The translations under genes and the position numbers were made by a program. The notes beneath the pieces are model-generated. The model had not been told where the DNA came from and made no database searches. It saw only the letters and a program-made list of their open reading frames with translations. Shown piece after piece: positions 1 through 7,539 of a stretch of DNA of 12,867 nucleotides. Origin of the DNA: G963666945 sp963666945 (lineage in GTDB: Bacteria; Bacteroidota; Bacteroidia; Bacteroidales; Marinifilaceae); assembly GCA_963666945.2 (NCBI GenBank), contig CAXXRT010000029.1, positions 1 to 12,867 on the forward strand, read 5' to 3'. Positions within the stretch are counted from its first letter, which is position 1; each line of letters opens with the position of its first letter.

Positions 1-832
1 ATGAGGTCATAAGGTAGATAAAAAAGTATATCACCCCTATTATTATACCGTTCTTCTTTTCTGCTTCTACATTTAGCAATATTGGTGTTATTAGTGCAAT
101 ATTTACCATTAATGGCTGAATGTAATCTTTCACGGCTTTTAGATATGCTGAGAAGACTGCCGATGAGTTTGCTATCTTTAATACTTCTGGCTGTCTTATT
201 ATCTTAAAGAATGATTTTAATGTCGATTTTATACCGGGCCTGTCTTCAGGACTTATTTGTTTCAATGAATAGTTAAGCTTTCCGGGATAGGAGAAAATTA
301 ATAATAGGTTTAGCAAATAGGGGATTACAGAATATAAAAAGATGTTCTCATACTTACCGCTATAAAAGACTATAAAGCCAGCTATCAGGGAAGATATGGC
401 GGATCCTTTTTGTGACCACGACCTGGTATGTCCGTAATATTCTATCTTCTGATCTTCCCATTTATTTAATTTAAGGTAATCCATTATCATGCCTTTGTGT
501 GTGCCGGTACGGAAGGCATCGCCAATTCCATAAAAGATAAATGCTACTAGAAATAACCAGAAACTGCTGGAAATATAAAACACACAAAACGAAACAATGT
601 AAGCAAATAAAGAACCTACAAGTGAATTCTTCCTCCCAAAGGTATCTGCAATTATACCCGAGGGAATCTCAAAGATGTTGATGGATATCTCACGAACTGC
701 ATATAAAATACCTATCTGAGTGAATGGCAATCCTTTTTCAATTAAAAACAGTACAAAGAATGCATCAAAAAAACGAAGATTCTTGAGGAATCCGTAAATG
801 CAGAATTTGTAATATTGCCTGTTCTTAACCAT
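1..832 (-). CDS. MFS transporter, C-terminus beyond the window
   Basis: Integral inner-membrane transporter of the major facilitator superfamily; the substrate is not readable. The visible 277 residues start at an ATG at 832-830, which is preceded directly by an in-frame TAA, so this start is firm. The N-terminal half shows successive hydrophobic helices (about 22-45, 70-88, 90-104, 145-158, 165-182). The MFS loop 2-3 signature GIIADTFGRK lies at residues 59-68, with the Asp, Gly, Arg and Lys that define motif A. A polar central loop (about 184-215) separates the halves, and the second half begins near 216. The frame stays open to base 1, so roughly a third of a normal 400-residue MFS protein is missing off the edge. 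It lies 49 bases downstream of the YhcH-like gene on the same strand, suggesting co-transcription and a sugar or sugar-acid substrate (inference). The family call is secure, the substrate is not. Confidence 0.88.
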   Translation of the reverse strand, partial: MVKNRQYYKFCIYGFLKNLRFFDAFFVLFLIEKGLPFTQIGILYAVREISINIFEIPSGIIADTFGRKNSLVGSLFAYIVSFCVFYISSSFWLFLVAFIFYGIGDAFRTGTHKGMIMDYLKLNKWEDQKIEYYGHTRSWSQKGSAISSLIAGFIVFYSGKYENIFLYSVIPYLLNLLLIFSYPGKLNYSLKQISPEDRPGIKSTLKSFFKIIRQPEVLKIANSSAVFSAYLKAVKDYIQPLMVNIALITPILLNVEAEKKNGIIIGVIYFFIYLMTS

Positions 833-881
833 CGTTTAAAATGTTCTATAATGGGGATTGCCCTCACTTACAGTTGATATA

Positions 882-1334
882 TTATTGAATTCGTATCTTT
901 ATTACAACTTTTTTTACTTTTGATATTTGATTGAATTTTATGCATGGCATATGAAGGTCCTCTGGAAAAAATATTGTAAACATTCCTTCATCGACTTTAA
1001 TTAAGCTTGAATCGCCTTCATAGAAAGAATAATCATCTGCTTCGTTTTTGCATACTAATGTCTGATTAGCCAATGTGGTTACGCCCATTAGTTCAACACC
1101 GCGTATAATATATTGAATATCTATATATTTATAATGTCCTTCTAATTTACCTTCTGTTTTTTCTTTTGTATCATACTCCTGAACAAGTGCAAAAATATCA
1201 TCTTCATTGTCGATTATATATTTGCCTGACTCTGTTTGGGCCAGATCTGTCTTGTTAATATAATCAAATGCCTTAGCTATTTTTTCACTAAGGTTGACAT
1301 AGAGTTTATAATTTTCAATTTTATCTATTACCAT
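882..1334 (-). CDS. YhcH/YjgK/YiaL family protein (DUF386)
   Basis: A 150-residue cupin-like cytosolic protein of the YhcH/YjgK/YiaL (EbgC-related) family. Characterised members assist sugar catabolism; E. coli YhcH (NanQ) is reported as a sialic acid anomerase, and EbgC modulates a beta-galactosidase. The family is recognisable from the central block around residues 65-80 (E65, H67, then YIDIQYIIRGVE) and the C-terminal block FFPEDLHMPCI at 122-132, ending in the typical KKVVIKI strand. H67 and H128 with the nearby acidic residues are the expected metal and sugar site. Length matches the family. It is the first gene of a probable two-gene unit with the MFS transporter 49 bases downstream, which fits uptake followed by anomer conversion. 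No catabolic enzyme is next to it, so the sugar is unknown. Confidence 0.9.
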   Translation of the reverse strand: MVIDKIENYKLYVNLSEKIAKAFDYINKTDLAQTESGKYIIDNEDDIFALVQEYDTKEKTEGKLEGHYKYIDIQYIIRGVELMGVTTLANQTLVCKNEADDYSFYEGDSSLIKVDEGMFTIFFPEDLHMPCIKFNQISKVKKVVIKIRIQ

Positions 1335-1356
1335 CTTCGTTTATTTTAATTGTTGT

Positions 1357-1366
1357 CAAAGGTTTA
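1357..1366 (-). promoter_or_regulatory. Weak candidate -7 element for the YhcH-MFS unit
   Basis: Read on the minus strand this is TAAACCTTTG, 22 bases before the YhcH start. It resembles the Bacteroidota -7 box TAnnTTTG, but the TA is two bases too far from the TTTG; AACCTTTG has one mismatch to the consensus. A TTG lies about 17 bases further upstream. This is suggestive only. Confidence 0.25.
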
Positions 1367-1593
1367 GTATTTTTCTGTTTGCAAAAGAAAAACAACAAAC
1401 ATAAATAATTAATACATAATAATTGCAATCATGTGCCAAAAATAATAACAGAAATAATATATATGGAGTTATATTACTTGTTGTTAAGGAATGGAATAGA
1501 AGGGGTTTTAGATTTATTTTTTTGGTTTTTTCCGATTGGTATTCTTTGTTCATATTTTTAAAATATTTTTTGTCCTGTATTTCAAATTAATTC

Positions 1594-2154
1594 TTACTGA
1601 AAATATATATGTTCGATTAAAATTTTAAGTCCTATCCCAAATAAAACAAGTCCACCAAGAATTTTAACAGATTTTCCTGATTTCTTTCCAAAGTATTTTC
1701 CAAGATGTAAGCCCATTAATGAAGTACAAAAGGTAATTAATCCGATAATTAAAACGGGAGTCACAATTGACAATTTCAATATTGCAAAACTTATTCCTAC
1801 TGCAAATGCATCGATACTGGTTGCGATTGACTGTCCTATGAGAGTTAATATTTCTAATTCAGAATCTTTTGCTATGTCATTTTTCCTTATTCCTTCATAA
1901 ATCATTTTTATGCCAATGAATGATAATAGTAAAAAGGCTATCCAATGGTCAAATTCCTTAATATATTTTTCAATTCCTATACCGGTAAACCATCCGATTA
2001 AAGGCATTAAAGACTGAAAAAATGCTAATGAAAAACATATTGTCAATGTTCTTTTTACGTTTAAATTCTTAATGGTTAATCCGTTTGTTACTGATACTGC
2101 GAACGAATCCATTGATAAACCTATTGCTATTAGTATTATTGAGATAGTGTCCAT
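1594..2154 (-). CDS. mntP: Manganese efflux pump MntP
   Basis: A 186-residue, six-helix inner-membrane protein exporting Mn2+ to relieve manganese toxicity. The two-fold repeat of the family is visible: GLSMDSFAV at residues 12-20 and TSIDAFAVG at 112-120. Each carries the conserved membrane Asp (D16 and D115), which correspond to the aspartates important for E. coli MntP. The PLIGWFTG block (51-58), HWIAFLLL (70-77) and the C-terminal LGGLVLFGIGLKILIEH also match the family. Length agrees with the usual 185-190 residues. It stands alone, divergent from the ABC-F gene across 253 bases. In many bacteria mntP is preceded by a yybP-ykoY Mn2+ riboswitch or an MntR site; I looked for the GGGGAGUAG element on the leader strand and did not find it. 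Confidence 0.93.
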   Translation of the reverse strand: MDTISIILIAIGLSMDSFAVSVTNGLTIKNLNVKRTLTICFSLAFFQSLMPLIGWFTGIGIEKYIKEFDHWIAFLLLSFIGIKMIYEGIRKNDIAKDSELEILTLIGQSIATSIDAFAVGISFAILKLSIVTPVLIIGLITFCTSLMGLHLGKYFGKKSGKSVKILGGLVLFGIGLKILIEHIYFQ

Positions 2155-2374
2155 TATTGTTTATTTAAAGACCTTCATTTAGTCGCCTGTGTACATATTA
2201 ATACACTATTTTCCCCAATATGGTTATATACAAAATGTCTTTTAATAGCCTGGGATAGGCGCTATATGAGGGGGGAATGGACTATTACGTCTTTGAGCTA
2301 ATGATGGGTTTATGTTAATACAACATTCACAGTAACTTATTTTTCTTCTTTTTAAATTATTTCACAATTCTAAT

Positions 2375-2382
2375 TATCTTTG
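2375..2382 (+). promoter_or_regulatory. Bacteroidota -7 promoter box for the ABC-F gene
   Basis: TATCTTTG is an exact match to TAnnTTTG and lies 25 bases before the ATG, leaving a short leader of roughly 18-20 bases. No clear TTG -33 box is visible at the right distance; the upstream DNA is a T/A tract. Confidence 0.65.
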
Positions 2383-2407
2383 CGCCTTCACAAAAAAAAG
2401 AGCAAGA

Positions 2408-4033
2408 ATGATTTCAATAGATGGCTTAGGCGTAGAGTTCGGTGGCGCAACTCTTTTTAAGGATGTATCGTTTGTTGTAAATGAAACTGATCGTATTGCC
2501 CTTATGGGGAAGAATGGTGCGGGAAAATCTACCTTACTTAAGATATTGGCTGGGGTTCAACAACCTTCTATGGGGCGTGTTTCTGCTCCTAATGATGCTG
2601 TTATTGCATACCTGCCTCAGCATCTTATGACCGAGAATAACAGGTCGGTATTTGAGGAGGCTTCTCAGGCTTTTGTTGAGCTGATTGCCATGCAGAAGGA
2701 AATGGATGAACTGAACCATCAGCTTACTGTACGTACTGACTATGAATCGCAGGAATACTACGACATTATTGAAAAGGTGTCTACTCTTAGCGAAAAGATT
2801 TATGGGCTTGGAGATATTAATTTCGATGCTGAGGTGGAAAAAATTCTTTTGGGTCTTGGCTTTGAACGTACGGATTTTCAGCGCCCAACCAGTGAGTTTA
2901 GCGGGGGATGGCGTATGCGTATTGAGCTTGCTAAGATTCTGCTGCAAAATCCTGACCTTATTCTTCTCGATGAGCCTACTAACCACCTTGATATTGAATC
3001 GGTGCAATGGCTTGAAGAGTTTCTTGTGAATAGTGCGAAGGCTGTGATTGTGATTTCTCACGACCGTGCTTTTGTCGATAATATTACTAATCGTACTATT
3101 GAGGTGACTATGGGGCGCATCTATGATTATAAGGTCAACTATTCAAATTATCTTGTCCTTCGTCAGGAGCGACGTGAGCAACAACAAAAGGCTTACGACG
3201 AGCAACAGAAGATGATCGCTGAGAATAAGCAGTTTATAGAAAGATTTAAGGGTACTTATTCTAAAACACACCAGGTACAATCCAGGGTAAAGATGCTTGA
3301 GAAGCTTGAGATTGTTGAAATTGACGAGGTTGATACTTCTCATTTAAGATTGACTTTCCCTCCTGCACCACGATCGGGGGAGTATCCTGTGATTGCCGAT
3401 AATGTATCGAAATCATATGAGGAGCACTTGGTCTTTTCTGATGCTTCTTTTGCTATAAAAAGAGGGGAGAAGGTTGCTTTCGTTGGGAAGAATGGTGAGG
3501 GTAAATCGACTCTTATAAAAGCTATAATGGGGGAGATAGAGCATGGTGGTAATCTTACTTTAGGGCATAATGCTAAGGTGGGTTATTTTGCTCAGAATGA
3601 GGCTTCTCTTCTTGATGAATCGCTTTCTGTTTTCCAGACTATCGACGAGATTGCTAAAGGTGAAATCCGTAAAAAGATTAAAGATATCCTGGGGGCTTTC
3701 ATGTTTAGCGGGGAAGATATCGATAAGAAAGTAAAAGTACTTTCAGGGGGTGAGCGTACTCGTCTTGCAATGATTAAGCTCCTTCTGGAACCTTACAATA
3801 TTCTAATTCTCGATGAGCCTACCAATCATCTTGATATGCGTACCAAGGATATACTAAAACAGGCCTTAATGAAATACGATGGTACTCTTATACTGGTATC
3901 GCATGACCGTGATTTCCTTGATGGCATGGTTAGTAAAATCTATGAGTTCGGTAACAAACGTGTAAAAGAACATCTTGAAGGTATCAAAGAGTTCTTGGAA
4001 CGCAAAAAAAATGGAACATCTTTGCGAACTTGA
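2408..4033 (+). CDS. ABC-F family ATPase, YheS/YdiF-like
   Basis: A soluble twin-ABC protein (541 residues, no membrane segments) of the ABC-F class, whose members bind the ribosomal E site and rescue or tune translating ribosomes. First cassette: Walker A GKNGAGKST 34-42, signature FSGGW 164-168, Walker B LILLDEP 184-190, switch His218. Second cassette: Walker A GKNGEGKST 360-368, signature LSGGER 445-450, Walker B ILILDEP 465-471, switch His499. Between them a charged, helical linker (about 241-315) carries the P-site-tRNA-contacting region; its NYSNYLVLRQER...QSRVKMLEKLE pattern resembles E. coli YheS more than EttA or YbiT. It lacks the long C-terminal extension of YheS and Uup. It is a single gene with its own promoter and terminator. 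A housekeeping role is more likely than antibiotic resistance, but ABC-F subfamilies cannot be separated by eye. Confidence 0.93.
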   Translation: MISIDGLGVEFGGATLFKDVSFVVNETDRIALMGKNGAGKSTLLKILAGVQQPSMGRVSAPNDAVIAYLPQHLMTENNRSVFEEASQAFVELIAMQKEMDELNHQLTVRTDYESQEYYDIIEKVSTLSEKIYGLGDINFDAEVEKILLGLGFERTDFQRPTSEFSGGWRMRIELAKILLQNPDLILLDEPTNHLDIESVQWLEEFLVNSAKAVIVISHDRAFVDNITNRTIEVTMGRIYDYKVNYSNYLVLRQERREQQQKAYDEQQKMIAENKQFIERFKGTYSKTHQVQSRVKMLEKLEIVEIDEVDTSHLRLTFPPAPRSGEYPVIADNVSKSYEEHLVFSDASFAIKRGEKVAFVGKNGEGKSTLIKAIMGEIEHGGNLTLGHNAKVGYFAQNEASLLDESLSVFQTIDEIAKGEIRKKIKDILGAFMFSGEDIDKKVKVLSGGERTRLAMIKLLLEPYNILILDEPTNHLDMRTKDILKQALMKYDGTLILVSHDRDFLDGMVSKIYEFGNKRVKEHLEGIKEFLERKKNGTSLRT

Positions 4034-4056
4034 GGCTAAGAATTAACTATTTATAT

Positions 4057-4096
4057 AAATTTCCCCTATTCAATAGTTTTTGAATAGGGGAAATTT
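4057..4096. terminator. Intrinsic terminator after the ABC-F gene
   Basis: Perfect 17-base inverted repeat (4057-4073 and 4080-4096) with a 6-base loop. The CCCC/GGGG core forms the middle of the stem and T-rich sequence follows. It begins 24 bases after the ABC-F stop. Because it is symmetrical it could also end minus-strand transcription entering from 4100-4280. Confidence 0.85.
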
Positions 4097-4301
4097 TGAA
4101 AATACAGGTGTTCGATTATTTTTTAAAATCTTATATATCGTAAGATAATACCCCCAGTTTTTTAACAGCTTTTCCTTTTTTTTCCATGTAATAATCATTG
4201 CTGCTCATTTCCTGATTATGATATTTATGCAGTGTTTGAGATATTAAAAGAAATTTATAAATTCGTTGTTTGCTTTATTGAAGTGAATATTAAAATAATT
4301 T

Positions 4302-5009
4302 ATGAAACTGAGAATAAGAAAATCAATTAAAAGTGATCTTGGTTTTTTGGAAAAGATAGAAAAGGAATCTTTTCCCGATTTTCAAAGAAGTACACGACAG
4401 AGCTTATCAAACAGCCTGGGAAGTAAATTTCAGGAAGTTTATATTGCAGAATCACAGGAAAAAACACCCATCCCGGTTGGTGCTTTGGTGCTATTCAGGT
4501 ATAAAAAGGCTTTACGCCTGTATTCAATTGCAATAGTGCCGGAATACCAAAATAAAGGAATTGGTGATTATCTGCTTAAATATGTTATTGAAATTGCTAA
4601 TCAGTATAATTGTGAAAGAATTCTACTTGAGGCATATGTTGAAAATAAAAGACTGATAGAATGGTATAAGGCAAGGGGGTTTAAGCCTGTGCAAGTAATT
4701 AACGATTATTACGAAGAAGGCAAGGGGGCCATTAAAATGGAATATGAATTGGCTTCTAATGCTTCGGCTAGAAAAACAACTAATATTATTGTTGTAAATC
4801 ATCCTCAGAAATGGACTTTTGAAGATATTAATGCTAGGGTGATTTCTGTGAAGGAATATATTGGTAATCAGATCTATCATTCTAATTCGAATTTTAGGAT
4901 TTTTAATCTTTGTAGTTCGTATAAATACCAAAGTTACCGGCTATTACGTATCTCTTCTTGCCTCTGCAAGGGGGCAGCGTGTTGTTCCCAGTGCAACAAC
5001 TATTCGTGA
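4302..5009 (+). CDS. 5' part of the fusion: GNAT acetyltransferase plus start of RLAN
   Basis: This is the 235-residue product as literally read. Residues 1-150 form a GNAT N-acetyltransferase fold: the beta4 strand RLYSIAIVPEYQ, then the acetyl-CoA pyrophosphate-binding loop QNKGIGDYLL (83-92), and the C-terminal WYKARGFKPV (121-130) typical of GNATs. From about 158 the RLAN domain begins (NIIVVNHPQKW at 161-171, FNLCSSYKYQS at 201-211). Residues after about 212, to the stop at 5009, are out-of-frame and Cys/Ser-rich, unlike the family. If translated as read, it could give a free acetyltransferase with a ragged tail. The start ATG at 4302 has no strong ribosome binding site, as usual in Bacteroidota. 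Confidence 0.75.
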   Translation: MKLRIRKSIKSDLGFLEKIEKESFPDFQRSTRQSLSNSLGSKFQEVYIAESQEKTPIPVGALVLFRYKKALRLYSIAIVPEYQNKGIGDYLLKYVIEIANQYNCERILLEAYVENKRLIEWYKARGFKPVQVINDYYEEGKGAIKMEYELASNASARKTTNIIVVNHPQKWTFEDINARVISVKEYIGNQIYHSNSNFRIFNLCSSYKYQSYRLLRISSCLCKGAACCSQCNNYS

Positions 5010-6255
5010 TTTCAGGAGCTTAAACGTAATCCGCTCGGTGACTTCTGAAATTGAAGAGTTGATTGCTCAATCTCTTCATAATGTTAAAGGTAATAGTTTT
5101 TGCCTTAATGTCTATTTCGGTCAGACTTACGTTAGGGGATTTAGCAAACTGGCGATGAAACTTTATAAGCTTTTTGAGGCTCCTTTGTTTAAAGTTCAGT
5201 TTATTAAACATGATATATGGCTCATTAAAGAGATTAAGGTGCTTAATTTTACTAAATTGCCGGAAGAGGAAATTCATTTTATTAATAAATTTGCAAAGAA
5301 GTATTTCGATAAGAAAAGGTTTAACAGGACCAAGTTGACTACTTATAAATACGATTTGGCCATTCTTGTAAATCCTCATGAAAAAACTCCTCCTTCCTGT
5401 GCAAAAGCTTTGCATAAATTTAAGATTGCTGCTAATAAAAGGGGTATTTATACCGAATTCATTACTAAATCGGATTTTGATAAAATAAATGAATTTGATG
5501 CTCTTTTTATAAGGGAAACAACTAGTGTAAGTGATCATACTTACGAGTTTTCTCGAATGGCTTACGCTGAAGGTCTTGTGGTAATAGATGAGCCTTGGTC
5601 TATTATGAAATGTTCGAATAAAATTTATCAAAACGAACTTTTCAGGAAAAACAAAGTGCTGACGCCTCAGACAACTGTCTTAACAAAGAACCTTTTCTCT
5701 CATACGATTTTGGATGATCTGAATTACCCGGCTGTGATTAAACAACCTGATAGTTCTTTCTCGCTTGGAATAACAAAGGTTGAAAATAAGGATGAAGCTG
5801 TTGTCGCTTTAAATAACTTATTTAAAAAATCTGACCTTATTATATGTCAGGAATTTCTTTACTCTGACTTCGACTGGAGAATCGGGATTATAGATAATAT
5901 GCCTTTGTTTGCATGTAAATATTATATGTCGAAAGGTCATTGGCAGATATATAACTGGAAAGGGGAGGAGGAGGATAATTCGGGGGACTCTGAAACATTG
6001 CCTGTTGAAGAGGTGCCTGAGCTTGTTGTGAAAACTGCATTAAAAGCTGCTTCCTTGATTGGCGATGGACTCTATGGTGTGGACTTAAAAATGATTGATG
6101 GTAAGGTTTATGTTATCGAGGTGAACGACAACCCCAATATCGACGGCGATATTGAAGATCTTGTTTTAAAGGAAAAACTGTACGATAGAATAATCGATTC
6201 AATTTATAAGAGGATAGAAATTTCTAAAAATGTACAAAGATTGATTTCTTATTAA
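4939..6255 (+). CDS. 3' part of the fusion: RLAN remainder plus RimK-like ATP-grasp
   Basis: This frame runs to a TAA at 6255 with about 438 family-like residues from the GYYVSLLASARG block. In fused numbering: RLAN to about 300; FIRET at about 403-407; the ATP-binding strand YPAVIKQPDSS with its Lys at about 480; the SLGI loop; and the metal-binding signature YVIEVNDNPNID at about 604-615, where the Glu and Asn ligate Mg-ATP as in RimK, DdlB and glutathione synthetase. The ligase catalytic machinery therefore looks intact. No convincing independent start exists. A TTG at 4861 has AAGGAA in front of it, but the 22 residues it would add are hydrophobic and unlike the family. The first in-frame ATG is at about 5155 and would delete much of RLAN. 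The coordinates given mark where the family-like sequence starts in this frame, not a start codon. Confidence 0.75.
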   Translation, partial: GYYVSLLASARGQRVVPSATTIRDFRSLNVIRSVTSEIEELIAQSLHNVKGNSFCLNVYFGQTYVRGFSKLAMKLYKLFEAPLFKVQFIKHDIWLIKEIKVLNFTKLPEEEIHFINKFAKKYFDKKRFNRTKLTTYKYDLAILVNPHEKTPPSCAKALHKFKIAANKRGIYTEFITKSDFDKINEFDALFIRETTSVSDHTYEFSRMAYAEGLVVIDEPWSIMKCSNKIYQNELFRKNKVLTPQTTVLTKNLFSHTILDDLNYPAVIKQPDSSFSLGITKVENKDEAVVALNNLFKKSDLIICQEFLYSDFDWRIGIIDNMPLFACKYYMSKGHWQIYNWKGEEEDNSGDSETLPVEEVPELVVKTALKAASLIGDGLYGVDLKMIDGKVYVIEVNDNPNIDGDIEDLVLKEKLYDRIIDSIYKRIEISKNVQRLISY

Positions 6256-6333
6256 GATTGATAGCAGAATTTCTTTTTGTGGGTCAGTATACCTGCATAA
6301 TTTATACTCTTTGTAAAATGGTGTAGTTGATTT

Positions 6334-6383
6334 AAAGACATAAAGAATAAGCATAAAACTTACTGCCTGTTCTTTATGTCTTT
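6334..6383. terminator. Convergent hairpin terminator
   Basis: Perfect 14-base inverted repeat (6334-6347 and 6370-6383) around a 22-base spacer, followed on the plus strand by TTATTG. It lies between the convergent ATP-grasp and patatin genes, and its right arm overlaps the patatin stop codon at 6374. It probably serves both directions. Confidence 0.65.
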
Positions 6384-7258
6384 TTATTGTTGTATTCATT
6401 GATGTATTTAATTGCTGCTTGTCTTCCTATATCAACCATTTGTTCTGCCTTAAAAAAATCGAATATGCCACACGAATCCCTGGATATATTAATTAATATG
6501 TCCTGTGAATATCTTTCCAGTGATAGTTGGGACATGTGATAGGTCATTAGACTGATAGTTCTGTTTACCAGCTCAAAATAACCAATTTTTTCTGTGTGAT
6601 TAATATGATTGTTTTCACGAAGTTGATTATAGAAATCTTTGATCTTTTTTAAATAAATGGATTGTTTTTCCCCGTTTTCTTTTTTCTGAATAATTGGTTT
6701 GTATACTGGTATGTTTGCATTCACGTCTACAACTATCAACATATCGTTTTTCATTCTTTTTGCATGGTTGATGGGGATATTGTTTAAAATACCTCCATCC
6801 ACGAGTATCCTCCCATCAACGGTTACAGGAGTAATGACTGTGGGTATTGCTATTGAGGCTCTTATTGCATCGTAAAGACTACCTGAAGTAAAAACTACTT
6901 CCTCTTTGTTTAGTATGTCTGCGGCAATGGCACAATACGATATCTTTAAATCTTCAATATTTGAATCCGGAATGAAATCTTTCATCTTATTGAGGACTTT
7001 GTCTCCCTTAATTAATCCTTGTTTACTTAGTGTGAAATCAATAAGATTGAAGACCTTTGCTTTATCTAGTGTATACAGCCAGTTCTTGAACTCTTCCATT
7101 TTCCCCAGGGCATACACGCCTCCTATAAGGGCTCCGATTGATGTTCCGGAAATAGAAAAGATTTCATATCCTTGCTTTTCCAATTCTTCGATTACTCCTA
7201 TATGGGCTATTCCTCTGGCTCCTCCTCCTGAGAGTACTAATGAGATCTTTTTTTTCAT
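6374..7258 (-). CDS. Patatin-like phospholipase family protein
   Basis: A 294-residue alpha/beta serine hydrolase of the patatin / RssA (YchK) class, expected to release fatty acids from phospholipid or other acyl esters. Oxyanion-hole glycines GGGARG at 11-16, nucleophile elbow GTSIG at 38-42 (Ser40) and the catalytic-dyad Asp in DGG at 154-156 (Asp154) are all present and in the standard order, so an active enzyme is expected. No signal peptide is visible: residues 1-10 are the first beta strand, so the protein is probably cytoplasmic or membrane-associated. The C-terminal 100 residues are charged and helical. Length fits the short bacterial patatins, without the outer-membrane domain of the long ones. 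It is a single gene, convergent with the ATP-grasp fusion. The physiological substrate is unknown. Confidence 0.93.
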   Translation of the reverse strand: MKKKISLVLSGGGARGIAHIGVIEELEKQGYEIFSISGTSIGALIGGVYALGKMEEFKNWLYTLDKAKVFNLIDFTLSKQGLIKGDKVLNKMKDFIPDSNIEDLKISYCAIAADILNKEEVVFTSGSLYDAIRASIAIPTVITPVTVDGRILVDGGILNNIPINHAKRMKNDMLIVVDVNANIPVYKPIIQKKENGEKQSIYLKKIKDFYNQLRENNHINHTEKIGYFELVNRTISLMTYHMSQLSLERYSQDILINISRDSCGIFDFFKAEQMVDIGRQAAIKYINEYNNKKT

Positions 7259-7539
7259 TTCATTTATTTACCAAGTTAATACTTTTTTTGAAAGATTTGT
7301 GCGTATAGAAAATGTTCTGTTCGTTTTCCAAGCATTATTTTTCCTTTATTACATTTTAAATGTTTGATTACATATATTGTAATTCCTCAAATAAAATAAA
7401 CTTTCTGCAATTATTTTTCGTAGTACTGAACAATAGTATAACTATGATTTTTAATGACTTAAATCATCTGGTTTTCATTTAATGTTGTTTTTTAATATAT
7501 GGTCTGTTATGTATTTAATAATATCTTAATATTTGGAAT

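Larger units (their letters stand above)
4302..6255 (+). pseudogene. GNAT / RLAN / RimK-like ATP-grasp fusion, one-base frameshift
   Basis: Taken together, two overlapping frames encode one protein of about 650 residues: a GNAT acetyltransferase (about 1-150), an RLAN domain (RimK-like ATP-grasp N-terminal, about 158-300) and a RimK-type ATP-grasp ligase (about 350-640). The first frame reads through the RLAN block FNLCSSYKYQS (201-211) and the second continues it with GYYVSLLASARGQ. The join TAC-C-GGC at 4935-4941 has one base too many; removing one restores YKYQSYGYYVSLL, the expected family pattern. No reading-frame damage is seen elsewhere. This is a recent indel, a sequencing error, or (less likely) recoding. 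Related fusions are thought to acetylate and ligate amino acids or peptides, but no substrate is known for this type. The gene stands alone between terminators. I mark it as interrupted; it may be functional if the indel is an artefact. Confidence 0.8.

Noticed and set aside
1356..1553. 65-codon hydrophobic minus-strand ORF between mntP and the YhcH gene
   Set aside because: No family motif, no promoter or ribosome binding site; AT-rich spacer gives hydrophobic chance ORFs. It cannot be excluded as a tiny membrane protein, but nothing supports it.
2155..2300. yybP-ykoY manganese riboswitch before mntP
   Set aside because: The conserved GGGGAGUAG start and the paired loop sequences are absent on the mntP leader strand. 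GGGGAAAATAG at about 2209-2219 (minus) is only a partial likeness.
2534..3343. Several ORFs overlapping the ABC-F gene on both strands
   Set aside because: All are shadows of the ABC-F frame, which has both complete nucleotide-binding cassettes.
4861..4938. TTG start with AAGGAA in front as a separate gene start for the ATP-grasp half
   Set aside because: The 22-26 added residues are unlike the family, while the other frame carries the correct RLAN sequence over the same bases.
5020..5631. 203-codon minus-strand ORF inside the ATP-grasp region
   Set aside because: It is antisense to a frame carrying clear RLAN and ATP-grasp motifs, and it has no motif of its own.
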